A stretch of 64,000 bases of DNA from Kribbella steppae (GTDB lineage: Bacteria > Actinomycetota > Actinomycetes > Propionibacteriales > Kribbellaceae). A program made the translations under genes and the position numbers. Shown here piece by piece: positions 7,174 to 16,359 of this stretch; the stretch's first letter is position 1, and the number at the start of each line of letters is the position of its first letter. The notes under the pieces are model-generated. The model made no database searches. It was not told where the DNA came from and was given only the letters and a program-made list of their open reading frames with translations. The stretch is taken from positions 62,001 to 126,000 of the forward strand of contig NZ_SLWN01000012.1 in NCBI RefSeq assembly GCF_004342025.1, in the 5' to 3' direction.

Positions 7174-9479
7174 CAGTCGGCCTCGCATTCGTCTCGCCGG
7201 GTGAGGTAGATGGCTTGGGCGGCGTCGTACGCCTCGCGTGCAGCTGCGCGTTCGGTGTCTCGGATGAATCCGGACTTGGTCTTCCACAGGGCGTCGACGG
7301 AGTCGTGCAACCACTGGGCACTGCGTCGGGAGGCTCGGATCGGTTGGCCGGCAATTTCGACGAAGATCGGCTGGGTGTGCACGCTGCGCAGGATCCGCAT
7401 CGCTATCCAGGACGAGCGTTCCAGTGTCACGTCGAAGGCGACCTCGTGCTCGGTGCCGTCGGCCGGTAGCTCTTGCGTTGCCACTACGACGCCGTTCACC
7501 AGCACCTCGAGCAGGACGTTTCGGGTCTCGGCGAGCCGTGCCCGCTCCAGGTGCCAGCCCATGGGGGCGCTGTAGACCGGGCGACCTGCCGGTGGCGCGG
7601 GCGGCTGCTCAGGCAGCCAGGCGGCGACAGTTGCGCTGACGCTGACTTGGCCGGGCGTGGCTGCGGTGTGTTCGCGGCTGAGGTCGGCGTCGACGGCCAG
7701 GTCGAAGACGTGACTGCGGCCGTCACCGAAGTACGACGTACCTCCTTGCAGTCCGGTGATCCAGGCCTCCAGCGCCTGCGGGCCTTGCGGTGGTTCGGCC
7801 AGTCGTACGTACGTGCGTCCGACGCCCGGGCCTTCGTCGTACATGCAGGGATAGTCGGTCTCGCCGAGCATCAAGGTGCGGTAGCCGACGTTGAGCAGGT
7901 GGTACCAGATGTTGAGCTCGGCAGCGGGGGCGAACTGGCCACCGCATTGGAAGTCGGCGGCTCCGAGGGGTACGTCGACGATGATCTCGTTGGAGCCGAT
8001 GCCTTGGAACGACGGGATGAGGTAGTTGGGGAGTTCGTCGGTGCCGACCGCGAGTCCGACTCCGCAGTGCGCGTAGCCGACCAGCGCGTTCTGTGCGTGT
8101 CCCCAGCGCATGATCGGCAGGTTCCACGACGGCCAGTCCTCGATCAGGTTGGTGCCGGGATAGTCCTGGTCGGTGAGTCCGAGCAGGATCACATGACCGG
8201 AGTGGCTGGACGGGAACCCGGACACCTCGACGTCGTACCGCAACAGACTCTCGCCGTCACGGTCAGTGGATCGCGGGACCCAGGTCATGCCCTGCGCTTC
8301 CTGCATGTCGGGGTATTCGAGCTCAGCCGGGGGACTGATCGACTTGCCACTGAAGAACTGCTTCTGGTGGTAGTAGCACGGCGCCCAGGCGAGCACGCTG
8401 CCGAGCCACAGTCCCTCACCGCGGACGTGCCGGATCATGGTCTCCGGGGTGACGCCTTCGGTGGGGACGCTGTAGTGCGAGCACCCGCCGGCGTGGATGT
8501 GTGGGTCGCCCGAGTAGTAGCCGTGGCTCGCGGGGTCGATCCATCGGTCGAGTGGGATCGGGATCGTCGTGGTGTCGGAGTCGACGGTGGCCTCGAGCCG
8601 GACGGGCCGGTACTCCGGGCCGCGCGCTGCGGAGATTTCGTACGGGCCATCGGGCAGGCGGATCACTTCGCCGGTCGCGCGGTACACGTGTTCGTGGAAG
8701 AACATGTCGGGCGCCAGCCGCATGCCCTTCGACGGGTACGAGCGCCCTTGCGCGTCGCGGACCGTGAGCGCGGCCATGCAGCTACTTCCGTCAGGCTCGC
8801 GGACGTCGAACTGGATGTCGCGGGCCGGCGCGCACTCGAACTGGAACGACGCGGAGTGGTCGCGGTCTTCGAAGGACGTCCGGAAGCCGGCGACGCCCTC
8901 GGGTGACCGGCTCAGGCTGTGATGGTTGTGTCTGTCCGCGACGCCGAGCATCAACCCACCCGGCAGTGTGCCGCTGTCCCGGCTGTACAGACTGATGACT
9001 TTGTACTCCGCCTCGAGACCGGACAGGACTCCGGATGCCGCGATCTTCGCCTCCAGCCAAGCGGTCTTGATCCGTGGAACGCTGGTCAGCGAATCGTGCA
9101 GCGCGATCCGCGCCGCGTGGCTCAGGTGGTCGATCACGCCGTACACGCCCTTGTTCAGCGCGAACAATTCCGCCTCGATCCGATGCGGGTTCGCGACCCG
9201 GACCAGGAAGCTACGCCAGCCGTGCTGGACCAACCGCGGCGGCGCCGCGCCGCGCGTGCTCATCGTCAACCCGTGCTCGTCGACGCGCGCCTCGACCAGC
9301 ACGAACGGCCGCAGCAGCTCCTCGAGCTCGCGGCGCCGCTCCGCGTCGCCCGCCGAACTGCCGTCCAGGGCGGACAGCCGGCTGGTCACGTCGGCGGGCA
9401 ATGGATCGCCGAGATCTTCCAGCGTCCGTACGGCGCGGATCGCCGAGGCGAGCAGGGGCTGTGCAGCGGGTTCAGACAT
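7173..9479 (-). CDS. CehA/McbA-family metallohydrolase
   Basis: A 768-residue protein. The central part contains YYSGDPHIHAGGCSHY (about residues 325-340), the HxH metal site of the CehA/McbA (PHP-related) hydrolases, and a later GYAHCGVG (about 485) supplying further ligands. The first 300 residues and the last 200 are beta-rich and flank the catalytic region. The family includes carbaryl hydrolase, but most members have unknown natural ester or amide substrates. ATG 9479 follows a strong AGGAGG, which excludes the longer start at 9527. It is cytoplasmic by sequence and coupled to the 134-residue gene after it. Confidence 0.78.
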   Translation of the reverse strand: MSEPAAQPLLASAIRAVRTLEDLGDPLPADVTSRLSALDGSSAGDAERRRELEELLRPFVLVEARVDEHGLTMSTRGAAPPRLVQHGWRSFLVRVANPHRIEAELFALNKGVYGVIDHLSHAARIALHDSLTSVPRIKTAWLEAKIAASGVLSGLEAEYKVISLYSRDSGTLPGGLMLGVADRHNHHSLSRSPEGVAGFRTSFEDRDHSASFQFECAPARDIQFDVREPDGSSCMAALTVRDAQGRSYPSKGMRLAPDMFFHEHVYRATGEVIRLPDGPYEISAARGPEYRPVRLEATVDSDTTTIPIPLDRWIDPASHGYYSGDPHIHAGGCSHYSVPTEGVTPETMIRHVRGEGLWLGSVLAWAPCYYHQKQFFSGKSISPPAELEYPDMQEAQGMTWVPRSTDRDGESLLRYDVEVSGFPSSHSGHVILLGLTDQDYPGTNLIEDWPSWNLPIMRWGHAQNALVGYAHCGVGLAVGTDELPNYLIPSFQGIGSNEIIVDVPLGAADFQCGGQFAPAAELNIWYHLLNVGYRTLMLGETDYPCMYDEGPGVGRTYVRLAEPPQGPQALEAWITGLQGGTSYFGDGRSHVFDLAVDADLSREHTAATPGQVSVSATVAAWLPEQPPAPPAGRPVYSAPMGWHLERARLAETRNVLLEVLVNGVVVATQELPADGTEHEVAFDVTLERSSWIAMRILRSVHTQPIFVEIAGQPIRASRRSAQWLHDSVDALWKTKSGFIRDTERAAAREAYDAAQAIYLTRRDECEAD

Positions 9480-9615
9480 CTGACCTCCTGAAGAACGTGC
9501 TCCTGTGACCAGTACATCCCAAGGCAACTGGTGGGCGGAGTGCCAGAGGATTTAAGGCTGTCTGAAGATCGTGGCGCACGCTCGTGGTGTCCGGCACTAC
9601 AGGGAGGGGAAGACC

Positions 9616-9822
9616 ATGGACAGTGTGGACACCGAGGGGACGGCGGTGAAGCAGGAACGGCCGAAGTTGCGGTTCCCCATGATGGCGAACGATCAGGGTG
9701 GAATCGGCGGCGTGCATCTCGGCGACGTCTGCCACAATCACGTGCTCACCGAGGTCTACGCCGACTTCGACGGCGAGGGGCACCTCGTCGAACTGCACAC
9801 CCACGACATCGGTAGCTGCTGA
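9616..9822 (+). CDS. 68-residue His/Asp/Cys-rich peptide
   Basis: A short gene diverging from the CehA-type hydrolase. ATG 9616 has a good Shine-Dalgarno (GGGAGGGG, five to eight bases away). After a polar N-terminus the peptide has FPMMANDQGGIGGVHLGD, then VCHNHVLTEVYADFD, and ends in HTHDIGSC. Clustered His, Asp and Cys suggest metal binding. The size, Gly-rich centre and terminal Cys would also fit a modified-peptide precursor. I do not recognise the family. The divergent arrangement with the metallohydrolase suggests a functional link, which is inference. Confidence 0.6.
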   Translation: MDSVDTEGTAVKQERPKLRFPMMANDQGGIGGVHLGDVCHNHVLTEVYADFDGEGHLVELHTHDIGSC

Positions 9823-9901
9823 CCGCAGCAGTCAGGCCGGCAGATCCGGAGGCTGGAAGCAGCCCCCGGATCGAGCCGACCACGTATTTCGCGGTGCAGG
9901 G

Positions 9902-10066
9902 CTACCAGCTGCCGTCGAGGATAGCGGTGAATGCTGGTTCGAATCGTGCGCCGTCGGCGGTGTATCCGACCAGTTGCGGTGCCGTCACACCGACCAGCAC
10001 TGACCTGGTCTGATTCGAGGCAACTGTCACATGCCTCTCGTCGCCGCGTCGGTTGGCGACTCATCA
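9902..10066 (-). pseudogene. Possible C-terminal remnant downstream of Gfo/Idh gene
   Basis: Directly after the stop of the Gfo/Idh/MocA gene, an open frame of about 54 codons reads as an amphipathic beta-type C-terminus (SVLVGVTAPQLVGYTADG, ending AILDGSW) and stops at 9902. It has no start codon in a sensible position. It could be the tail of a lost fourth gene of the sugar operon. No family was recognised and chance coding cannot be excluded. Confidence 0.25.
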
Positions 10067-11098
10067 GGCTCGACCCGTCGCCTCGGTGCTCGGACTGCTC
10101 AGGTGCACGGTCTGTCCGGTGGTCATCGATTCCTCGATCGCGCAGATGATCTCCGTGACCAGTACGCCGTGGTCGACGTCCGGGCCGAGTTCGCCGCCGT
10201 CGACGAGGCCCGCCGCGAAGTCCTGCACCATCCACACGGCAGGGCCGACCTGTGATCGCCCGATCCGGCCGGAGACCGGCCACACCGACCGGTGCTTGTC
10301 GCTCACGACGGTGAGGCCCTGATGCGACAGATCCGCGGTCACCGACCCCTCGGTGCCGATCACCTGGAACCGGAAGTCGACGATGCCGTCGGCGGCATCC
10401 GGGAGCGTCCACGCGGAGGAGAGCGTCGCAGTCGATCCGTCGTCGAAGGAGACCAAGGCATGCACCACGTCCCAGGTGTCGATGCCGCGCTTGGCGAGGA
10501 CACCACGAGATCCCACCGCGCTCACCGACACGGGTTTCCTACCGGTGAGCCACAAGACAAGGTCGAGGGTGTGCGGCATGAGAAACCAGGCCGGCGACGA
10601 CTGAGCCGCCCACGACAGCATGGTGGTCGGCACGAAGAAGGAGTTGCTCAGGGTGGCTGATGCGGTGATCGGCTCGCCAAGGCTCCCGGACGCCATCGCC
10701 GCTTTGGCTTGCACCACGTGTGGGTTCCAACGGTTCTCGAAGCCGACGAGGCATCGAACGCCCGAGCCTTGAACCGCGGCAGCGATGGCACGGGCGTCGT
10801 CCAGGGTGGTGGCGACCGGCTTCTCGATCAGCAGGTGCTTACCGGCCTCGGCCACCTCGACGGCAATCTGGCGGTGGGCGAAGTCAGGGGTCGCCACGAT
10901 CACAGCGTCCGGATCGAATGCCTCGAGCAACTCGGTGTGCGACGCGGTGACGGGCAGACCCGTGGCGTCCCTCGCCTCCTCGGCCACCTTGGCCGAGGGC
11001 TCCGCGAGGCCGACGACGGTGACGTCCGGCTGTGCCTGGAGAGCCTCGGCGAACAGCCTCCCGCGCAGTCCGGCGCCAACGATGCCTATGGTGACCAT
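10064..11098 (-). CDS. Gfo/Idh/MocA-family oxidoreductase
   Basis: A 344-residue NAD(P)-dependent sugar or polyol dehydrogenase. The N-terminal Rossmann domain begins GIVGAGLRGRLFAEAL and carries the family signature LLIEKPVATT (about residues 89-98). The C-terminal alpha/beta half (about 125-330) includes the predicted substrate face with HTLDLVLWLTG. It sits last in a three-gene run with an SDR and a large glycosidase-like protein (gaps of 49 and 93 bp), so it probably oxidises a sugar or glycoside intermediate released by that enzyme. The substrate is not determinable from sequence. Confidence 0.88.
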   Translation of the reverse strand: MVTIGIVGAGLRGRLFAEALQAQPDVTVVGLAEPSAKVAEEARDATGLPVTASHTELLEAFDPDAVIVATPDFAHRQIAVEVAEAGKHLLIEKPVATTLDDARAIAAAVQGSGVRCLVGFENRWNPHVVQAKAAMASGSLGEPITASATLSNSFFVPTTMLSWAAQSSPAWFLMPHTLDLVLWLTGRKPVSVSAVGSRGVLAKRGIDTWDVVHALVSFDDGSTATLSSAWTLPDAADGIVDFRFQVIGTEGSVTADLSHQGLTVVSDKHRSVWPVSGRIGRSQVGPAVWMVQDFAAGLVDGGELGPDVDHGVLVTEIICAIEESMTTGQTVHLSSPSTEATGRA

Positions 11099-11147
11099 GA
11101 ACGACCCTTCAGGAATGCAGTAGGAGAGAGCCGGCGGGCGGGCCGGC

Positions 11148-11915
11148 TCAGAACAAGGTGAAGCCCCCGTCGACCTTGACGATCGAGCCGGTCATGAAGC
11201 TCGACGCCTCGCTCGCCAGGAAGATCGCAACCGGCCCCAGCTCTGGCGGCAACCCATAGCGCTTCATGGCAGCGGGATCGACGCACCACTCCTTGAACTC
11301 CGGCTGGTCGACCGGCGACATCTCCGTGAGGAAGTATCCCGGCGCCATCGCGTTCACGCGGATCCCGTGTGGCGCCCACTCAGCCGCCAACGCCTTGGTC
11401 AACTGATGGACGGCAGCCTTGGACGAGAGGTACGACGCCTGCCAGCGGGGCTGGTTGACGATCTCGGCCGACATGGAACCGACGTTGACGATCGTGCCTC
11501 CACCCCGCTCCGCCATCCGGCGTCCGACCGCACGACTGCAGTACCAGACGCCGTCGACGTTGGTGGAGAACACGTCATGCCATGCGGTATCGGGCGTCTC
11601 GAAGGCCCGGCCGGCGACGCCGATGCCGGCGTTGTTGAGCAACACATCGATCTCGCCGAACTCGGTGCTCACCTGCTCGACCGCACGTTCGACGTCCTCG
11701 ACATCGGACACTTCGAGCTGTACGCCGTACGCGCGAATGCCGAGTTCGCTCAGTTCGTTGGCGGCGGCTTCGGCCGAAGCGAGCGTTCGCGCTGTGACCG
11801 CCACCGACGCACCCGCGTCGCCGAGCGCTTCGGCCATCGCGCGTCCAAGGCCCCGGCTGCCGCCGGTGACGAGAGCGACCTTGCCCTCGAGGGAGAACTT
11901 CTGCAGGGCGTTCAT
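11148..11915 (-). CDS. SDR-family oxidoreductase
   Basis: A 255-residue classical short-chain dehydrogenase. The cofactor motif TGGSRGLG is at residues 18-25, the structural NNAG at about 92-95, and the catalytic Ser-Tyr-Lys set is visible (NVGSMS, then YLSSK). The C-terminus SFMTGSIVKVDGGF is typical of the gluconate/sugar dehydrogenase-like branch. It lies between the Gfo/Idh dehydrogenase and the glycosidase-like gene on one strand, consistent with stepwise oxidation or reduction of a released sugar. Confidence 0.9.
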   Translation of the reverse strand: MNALQKFSLEGKVALVTGGSRGLGRAMAEALGDAGASVAVTARTLASAEAAANELSELGIRAYGVQLEVSDVEDVERAVEQVSTEFGEIDVLLNNAGIGVAGRAFETPDTAWHDVFSTNVDGVWYCSRAVGRRMAERGGGTIVNVGSMSAEIVNQPRWQASYLSSKAAVHQLTKALAAEWAPHGIRVNAMAPGYFLTEMSPVDQPEFKEWCVDPAAMKRYGLPPELGPVAIFLASEASSFMTGSIVKVDGGFTLF

Positions 11916-12008
11916 GGCTGTCCTTTCTATGGGGAGTGACCTGGGCCCCCAGCGATTCGAGCGGCTTTCGTCGCAGATCGTGGAGGACGCCCCAGGTCTG
12001 GCCGCGGT

Positions 12009-14162
12009 TCAGAACTTGATCTCGACGCGGGTTCCACCGGGAACGCCGGGATGCCGCAGCCACAGCACACCGACCTCGGCGTCGTACCGCAGGTCGGTGA
12101 CGTCGGCGCCATCGGCCCGAATGGCCGCCGGCTCGGCCGGAACGCGCAGCGCGGTCGTGACCTGCACCCCGCGCGGCGCCTCGCAGCCGAAGCGGATCCC
12201 GGTCTGGTCGCGTTCCCAGTCCACGACCCGACCGGCGGAGGCCAGCAGCGGTTCTTCGTCGTAGGTCAGGTCGCGGAGCCAGGTCAGCTGGCCCGGGCCC
12301 AGTTCCCGCTGCCGGACGATGCCCAGTTGCGGGTCGAGCAGATCGAGGTATTTGCCCTCGACGACGTGCGAGCCGCCGGCCTCCTCCAGCACGGCGCCGA
12401 CGAGGTACGGACCGCGCTGCACCGACAGCCAGTTGGTGGATTCCCAGGTGTGGCCGCCCTTCTCGGCCAGCTCGCGGATCGCCGCGACCAGCTCGGCTGC
12501 GCGTTCCGGTGATTCGGTGAAGTCGGCCGGCCGGGACGGAAGGAACCGGACCCGGCCCTGCCCGATCGGCTGGACGCCGTCGCGCTTGCGATCCGCACCG
12601 AGTGCCTCCGCCAGGTGGTCGGCGCAGGTGTCGTAGCGGCCGGTCCACCAGGAGCGGATCTCGTGGTACGGGTCGGCGCCGTCGCCGACGTACAGCAGGC
12701 TGCCGCCGCGGCTGACCCACCCGGCCAGCGCGTAATGGATGCCGGGCGCCAGCGGCTTCTGGAATTCGTAGCTCAGGACGAGTACGTCGACATCGTCCAG
12801 TGCATCGGGAGTGTCGATCACGTTCTCCAGTTGGACCGGGCAGACCCGCTGCCCGTCGCACAGCGGTGGCAGCGCCAGACCGTAGAAGTCGGAGAAGTGC
12901 AACTGCTCGCGGCCTTCCAGCGCCAGGGCGTCCTGCAGACCGTCGTAATGTCCCCCCTCGTCATGTGCACAGTCGCCACCGGGGGACCAGCGCTGGAACA
13001 TGGCGGTGTCCGACAGCGCGATCCCGATCCGCGGTCCTTCCTGAGCCCAGCGCACCTCTGGCTGGTCCAGGTCGCGCAGGCTGTTCATGGCGATCAGGTA
13101 GCTGGTGGCGGTGTCCGGCGGAATGGGCTGCCGTTCGGTGGATCCCTCGCGCAGGTAGGGGCGGTTGAAGATCCGGTTGGGCCACGGCGCCACCTCGTAC
13201 CGCGAGACGCCCGGGTGCAGCAGCGAGGCGACGAGGGTGCGCTGGTAGTTGGTCAGGTAGTCCTCCCAGGTGCGGTCCGGGTGGTCCTCGATCGGGTCGT
13301 GCAGGAACCACATGCGACGGTCCGTGCCGCGGGTGAGGTCCTGGGCGATGCCGTACTCCAGGTAGGCCGTCTCGAACGTGCGCTCGGCGACCTTTCCGGC
13401 GTACACGTTGGGCGTGCGGGAGGTTCCGGTCCACACCTGCGCGATGGCGCCGTCGATCGAGGGCAGCGTCCGCAGACGTGATTCGGGGCTGATGATCTGC
13501 CACTGGGTGTAGTTCAGGAGGCTGTGGGTCGGGACGTAGAAGCGCACCTGGCGGCCCAGCTGGAGGGCCTCGTCGCGCAGCACGGAGGTGACCCGGTCGA
13601 GGCTGCGGGAGAGCAGGTGCTGCTTGAGCTGACCGGCGCGGAAGTGCGCTTCGGCAGTGCTGTGCGGGGCCTGCCACGGCTCACCGAAGAAGGCCTGCCA
13701 CTCCCGCTTGAACGATTCCGAGTAGCCGGCGCGGGCCCAGAATTCCGGCTCTTCGAGGTGGATGCCTTCGACACCGAGTTCGATGATCGGGCGAAGCTTC
13801 TGCACCAGGTACTCGGTGAAGGTGAACGTCGGGACCATGTACGGGATGTCGGTGCTGTGACCGTGCAGGATCGGCGATCCGTCGCCCGCGGTCTGCGCGT
13901 CGGCCCAGTGGTCGGAGCCGTCCCACCGTCCATCCAGATAGTCCTGATAGGTGCCCCAGGAGATGCCGGTCATCAGGTGCACGCGATAGCCGGCCTCGCG
14001 CCACCGGGCGATGCGCTGCGCCGTGGTGTCGTTGAGGCCGTAGACCATCACGAAATCGGTGCGCAGGTCGATCGATTCGTCGTACGGCGCCTGCTCCTGG
14101 AAGCCGGTCGCCTCGCCGCGCTTGTCGGTGGTGGTGTGGTTGCCGACGTTGCTGTTCGTCAT
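12009..14162 (-). CDS. Putative glycoside hydrolase (GH42-like architecture), specificity unknown
   Basis: A 717-residue protein without signal peptide. Residues about 30-400 read as a TIM barrel, with a conserved-looking acidic strand end GIHLEEPEFWARAG (about 132-145) that may hold a catalytic Glu. Residues about 470-640 resemble the GATase-like trimerisation domain of GH42-type enzymes (VDVLVLSYEFQKPLAPG, GGSLLYVGDG). A small beta domain closes the chain. I could not place it in a named family. Being first in an operon with two sugar dehydrogenases, it probably hydrolyses an intracellular oligosaccharide or glycoside. Confidence 0.6.
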   Translation of the reverse strand: MTNSNVGNHTTTDKRGEATGFQEQAPYDESIDLRTDFVMVYGLNDTTAQRIARWREAGYRVHLMTGISWGTYQDYLDGRWDGSDHWADAQTAGDGSPILHGHSTDIPYMVPTFTFTEYLVQKLRPIIELGVEGIHLEEPEFWARAGYSESFKREWQAFFGEPWQAPHSTAEAHFRAGQLKQHLLSRSLDRVTSVLRDEALQLGRQVRFYVPTHSLLNYTQWQIISPESRLRTLPSIDGAIAQVWTGTSRTPNVYAGKVAERTFETAYLEYGIAQDLTRGTDRRMWFLHDPIEDHPDRTWEDYLTNYQRTLVASLLHPGVSRYEVAPWPNRIFNRPYLREGSTERQPIPPDTATSYLIAMNSLRDLDQPEVRWAQEGPRIGIALSDTAMFQRWSPGGDCAHDEGGHYDGLQDALALEGREQLHFSDFYGLALPPLCDGQRVCPVQLENVIDTPDALDDVDVLVLSYEFQKPLAPGIHYALAGWVSRGGSLLYVGDGADPYHEIRSWWTGRYDTCADHLAEALGADRKRDGVQPIGQGRVRFLPSRPADFTESPERAAELVAAIRELAEKGGHTWESTNWLSVQRGPYLVGAVLEEAGGSHVVEGKYLDLLDPQLGIVRQRELGPGQLTWLRDLTYDEEPLLASAGRVVDWERDQTGIRFGCEAPRGVQVTTALRVPAEPAAIRADGADVTDLRYDAEVGVLWLRHPGVPGGTRVEIKF

Positions 14163-14251
14163 GCGCCCTTCCCGTTTCCTCGATTGTCATCAACCCTGGC
14201 CGGTCCGGTACGCGGGCGCCAGTGTGACGTCAGGAACTGGACAGCGGCCCG

Positions 14252-15232
14252 CTACGTCCGGGCTGAGTCTCCGTAGCGGGTGGCGATCTCGGCGGCGCGG
14301 TTGCGCAGAGACGTGCGCAACGACTGCGGGGTCAGGGCTTCCGCGTCCGTGCTCAGCTGCCACAGCGCCCATTCGGCGTGTCGGGAATCTTGGAAGGTCA
14401 CCTCCAGCCGCAGCCAGCCGTCTGCGTCGGGTTCTTCTGCGCGGACGGCCAACGCGGTGTCCAGCAGTTCCTCCCGCCGCGCCGGGTTCAGCCTGACCAG
14501 CACAGTGATGTGGTCGCCGCCGGAGAGAAACTGCGCGGAGCGTTCCCGCCAGATCCGGTCGAGATCGACCCGGTTTGGTCGCTGTGCCGGTTCGGGGAGT
14601 ACTTCGGCGGCCAACACCCGCGACAGCCGGTAGGTGCGGTCCGCGCCGGATCTCGTGGCCAGCAAGTAAGCCCGGTCGCGTACGGTGACCAGGCCTATCG
14701 GGTCGACCGTGCGCCACTCTGGCGTCTGGCCGGTGGCTGCGTAGTGGATGCGGAGCTTGTGTCCGGCGAGCACCGCGCGCCGGACCTCGATCATTGTGGT
14801 GTTGGGTACCTCCTCAGTGACCAGCCGGCGTGAGAGCAGGTCGCTCTCCGGGTCGACGAGAAATCGCTGGGCCGCGTCGCTCGCGGTGGCCCGATGGCTT
14901 TCGGGCAGCGCGTCAACCACCTTGCGCATGGCCGAAGCGAGGGCCGAGCTGAGGCCGAATACCTGCTCGCCGCGCCCTGATCCGGCGGTCAGCAAGGCAA
15001 GAGCCTCGTCGTGGTTCAGTCCGGTGAGCTCGGTCCGGAAGCCGGGCAGCAACGCGAAACCGCCGTGCCGGCCGCGTTCGGCGTAGACCGGGACGCCGGC
15101 CGCGGACAGCGCCTCGATGTCGCGCAGCACGGTCCGGGTGGATACCTCCAGCTCGCGGGCCAGCGTGTCCGCAGTCAGCCGACCGCGCTGGCGCAGCAGC
15201 AGCACCAGCGAGACCAACCGGTCGGCGCGCAT
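14252..15232 (-). CDS. WYL-domain transcriptional regulator
   Basis: A 326-residue DeoR/WYL regulator. The N-terminal winged helix (about 3-60, LVSLVLLLRQRGRLTADTLA, then VSTRTVLRDIEALSAAGVPV) is followed by the WYL sensor region (about 145-230, with HYAATGQTPEWRTVDPIGLV) and a C-terminal extension. It lies 89 bp upstream of the sugar operon on the same strand and diverges from the RidA gene. Control of either is plausible. The ligand is unknown. Confidence 0.9.
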   Translation of the reverse strand: MRADRLVSLVLLLRQRGRLTADTLARELEVSTRTVLRDIEALSAAGVPVYAERGRHGGFALLPGFRTELTGLNHDEALALLTAGSGRGEQVFGLSSALASAMRKVVDALPESHRATASDAAQRFLVDPESDLLSRRLVTEEVPNTTMIEVRRAVLAGHKLRIHYAATGQTPEWRTVDPIGLVTVRDRAYLLATRSGADRTYRLSRVLAAEVLPEPAQRPNRVDLDRIWRERSAQFLSGGDHITVLVRLNPARREELLDTALAVRAEEPDADGWLRLEVTFQDSRHAEWALWQLSTDAEALTPQSLRTSLRNRAAEIATRYGDSART

Positions 15233-15362
15233 ACGAGAACTTTATCCGAATACCTGACCAAGGATGTCGTGATTTGTTGGGAGGTTCGTCAGCACGACGT
15301 CAGGGATGGCGGCTACCGAGCCGCTGGACGTACGTGCTCGCAATGCATCGAATGGAGCTGAT

Positions 15363-15764
15363 GTGGCAACAGAACGAACGGCAGTCAACCCGGTGACGTG
15401 GTCGGTGGAGATGGGATTCAACCAAGGTGAGATCGTCTCCGGGCACACCCGGACCCTGTACTGCTCGGGACAGACCGCGATGAGCGGCGACGGCAAGCCC
15501 CAGCACGAAGGGGACATGGCAGCGCAGTTGGCGCTGAGCCTCGACAACCTGGAGGCCGTGCTCGGCGAGGCCGGCATGTCCCTCGCGAACCTCGTCCGGC
15601 TCAACGTCTACACCACCGACGTCGATCTGCTGTTCCCGCACTACGGGGTGCTGGCGTCGCGGTTGGGCGCCGCCGGGGTGGCGCCGACCACCACGATGCT
15701 CGGGGTGACGCGGCTGGCGATCCCCGGCCAGTTGGTCGAACTCGAGGGAACCGCCGTCGCGTGA
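15363..15764 (+). CDS. RidA-family (YjgF/UK114) enamine/imine deaminase
   Basis: A 133-residue protein of the RidA superfamily, which hydrolyses reactive enamine or imine intermediates or is adapted for catabolic deamination. It shows HTRTLYCSGQTAMSGDGKPQ near the N-terminus, the oligomer-forming LVRLNVYTTDV, and the closing LVELEGTAVA. GTG 15363 is chosen because GGAG lies five bases upstream and the resulting length matches the family; an earlier start at 15306 would add an unsupported tail. The conserved active-site Arg of the RidA subgroup is not obvious, so it may belong to an Rid paralogue group. Confidence 0.88.
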   Translation: MATERTAVNPVTWSVEMGFNQGEIVSGHTRTLYCSGQTAMSGDGKPQHEGDMAAQLALSLDNLEAVLGEAGMSLANLVRLNVYTTDVDLLFPHYGVLASRLGAAGVAPTTTMLGVTRLAIPGQLVELEGTAVA

Positions 15765-15783
15765 TGCGACCTCGCCGCCTCCG

Positions 15784-15814
15784 CTACTCGTGCCGGTTGA
15801 ACCGGCCCGAGTAG
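15784..15814 (+). terminator. Rho-independent-type hairpin after RidA gene
   Basis: CTACTCG-T-GCCGG-TTGAA-CCGGC-C-CGAGTAG forms a 12-bp stem with one mismatch and a five-base loop, starting 20 bp after the RidA stop. There is no U-tract, as often in actinobacteria. Confidence 0.7.
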
Positions 15815-15835
15815 CAGGCAGATAGGTGATTTCGA

Positions 15836-16321
15836 GTGCTCAGAATGGTGACAATCGGCGTCTACGGCTTCGACGGCGACTCCTTCCTGCAACGACTGCG
15901 GGAGGCGAACGTCCGCCTCGTGCTCGACGTCCGTCAGCGCCGCGGTGTCCGCGGACCCGAGTACGCCTGGGCGAACTCGGCCCGGCTGCAGGCGGCCCTC
16001 GCCCAGGCCCGGATCGCCTACGAGCACCACCTCGAGCTCGCCCCAACCACCGAGCTACGCCAGCTCCAGTACGCCGAGGACGACCGCCAAGGGGTCGGCA
16101 AGCGCTCGCGCCGCGAACTCGCTGCCGAGTACACCCGCCGCTACACCACCGAGATCCTCGACAGCGCCGACCTCACACCGATCGTGTCGGCGCTGCCGAG
16201 CAGCGGAACCGCAGCGCTGCTCTGTGTCGAGCGCGACCCAGAGGCCTGCCACCGCTCGTTGATCGCGCAGCGGCTGGCCGAGCAGCACCGCGTCACGATC
16301 GAGCACCTGCGCCCGTGGTGA
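15836..16321 (+). CDS. DUF488 family protein
   Basis: A 161-residue DUF488 protein. It shows the family start TIGVYGFDGDSFLQRLRE, the LVLDVRQRRGVRGPEYAW segment, and the C-terminal cysteine motif LLCVERDPEACHRSLIAQRL (about 128-147). The fold suggests nucleic-acid or nucleotide binding, but no activity is established. GTG 15836 or ATG 15845 could be the start; neither has a strong Shine-Dalgarno. It follows the RidA terminator and stands alone. Confidence 0.85.
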   Translation: MLRMVTIGVYGFDGDSFLQRLREANVRLVLDVRQRRGVRGPEYAWANSARLQAALAQARIAYEHHLELAPTTELRQLQYAEDDRQGVGKRSRRELAAEYTRRYTTEILDSADLTPIVSALPSSGTAALLCVERDPEACHRSLIAQRLAEQHRVTIEHLRPW

Positions 16322-16359
16322 CGGATGATCGGCTACCGGCATTGCAGGGCTGACCACGG

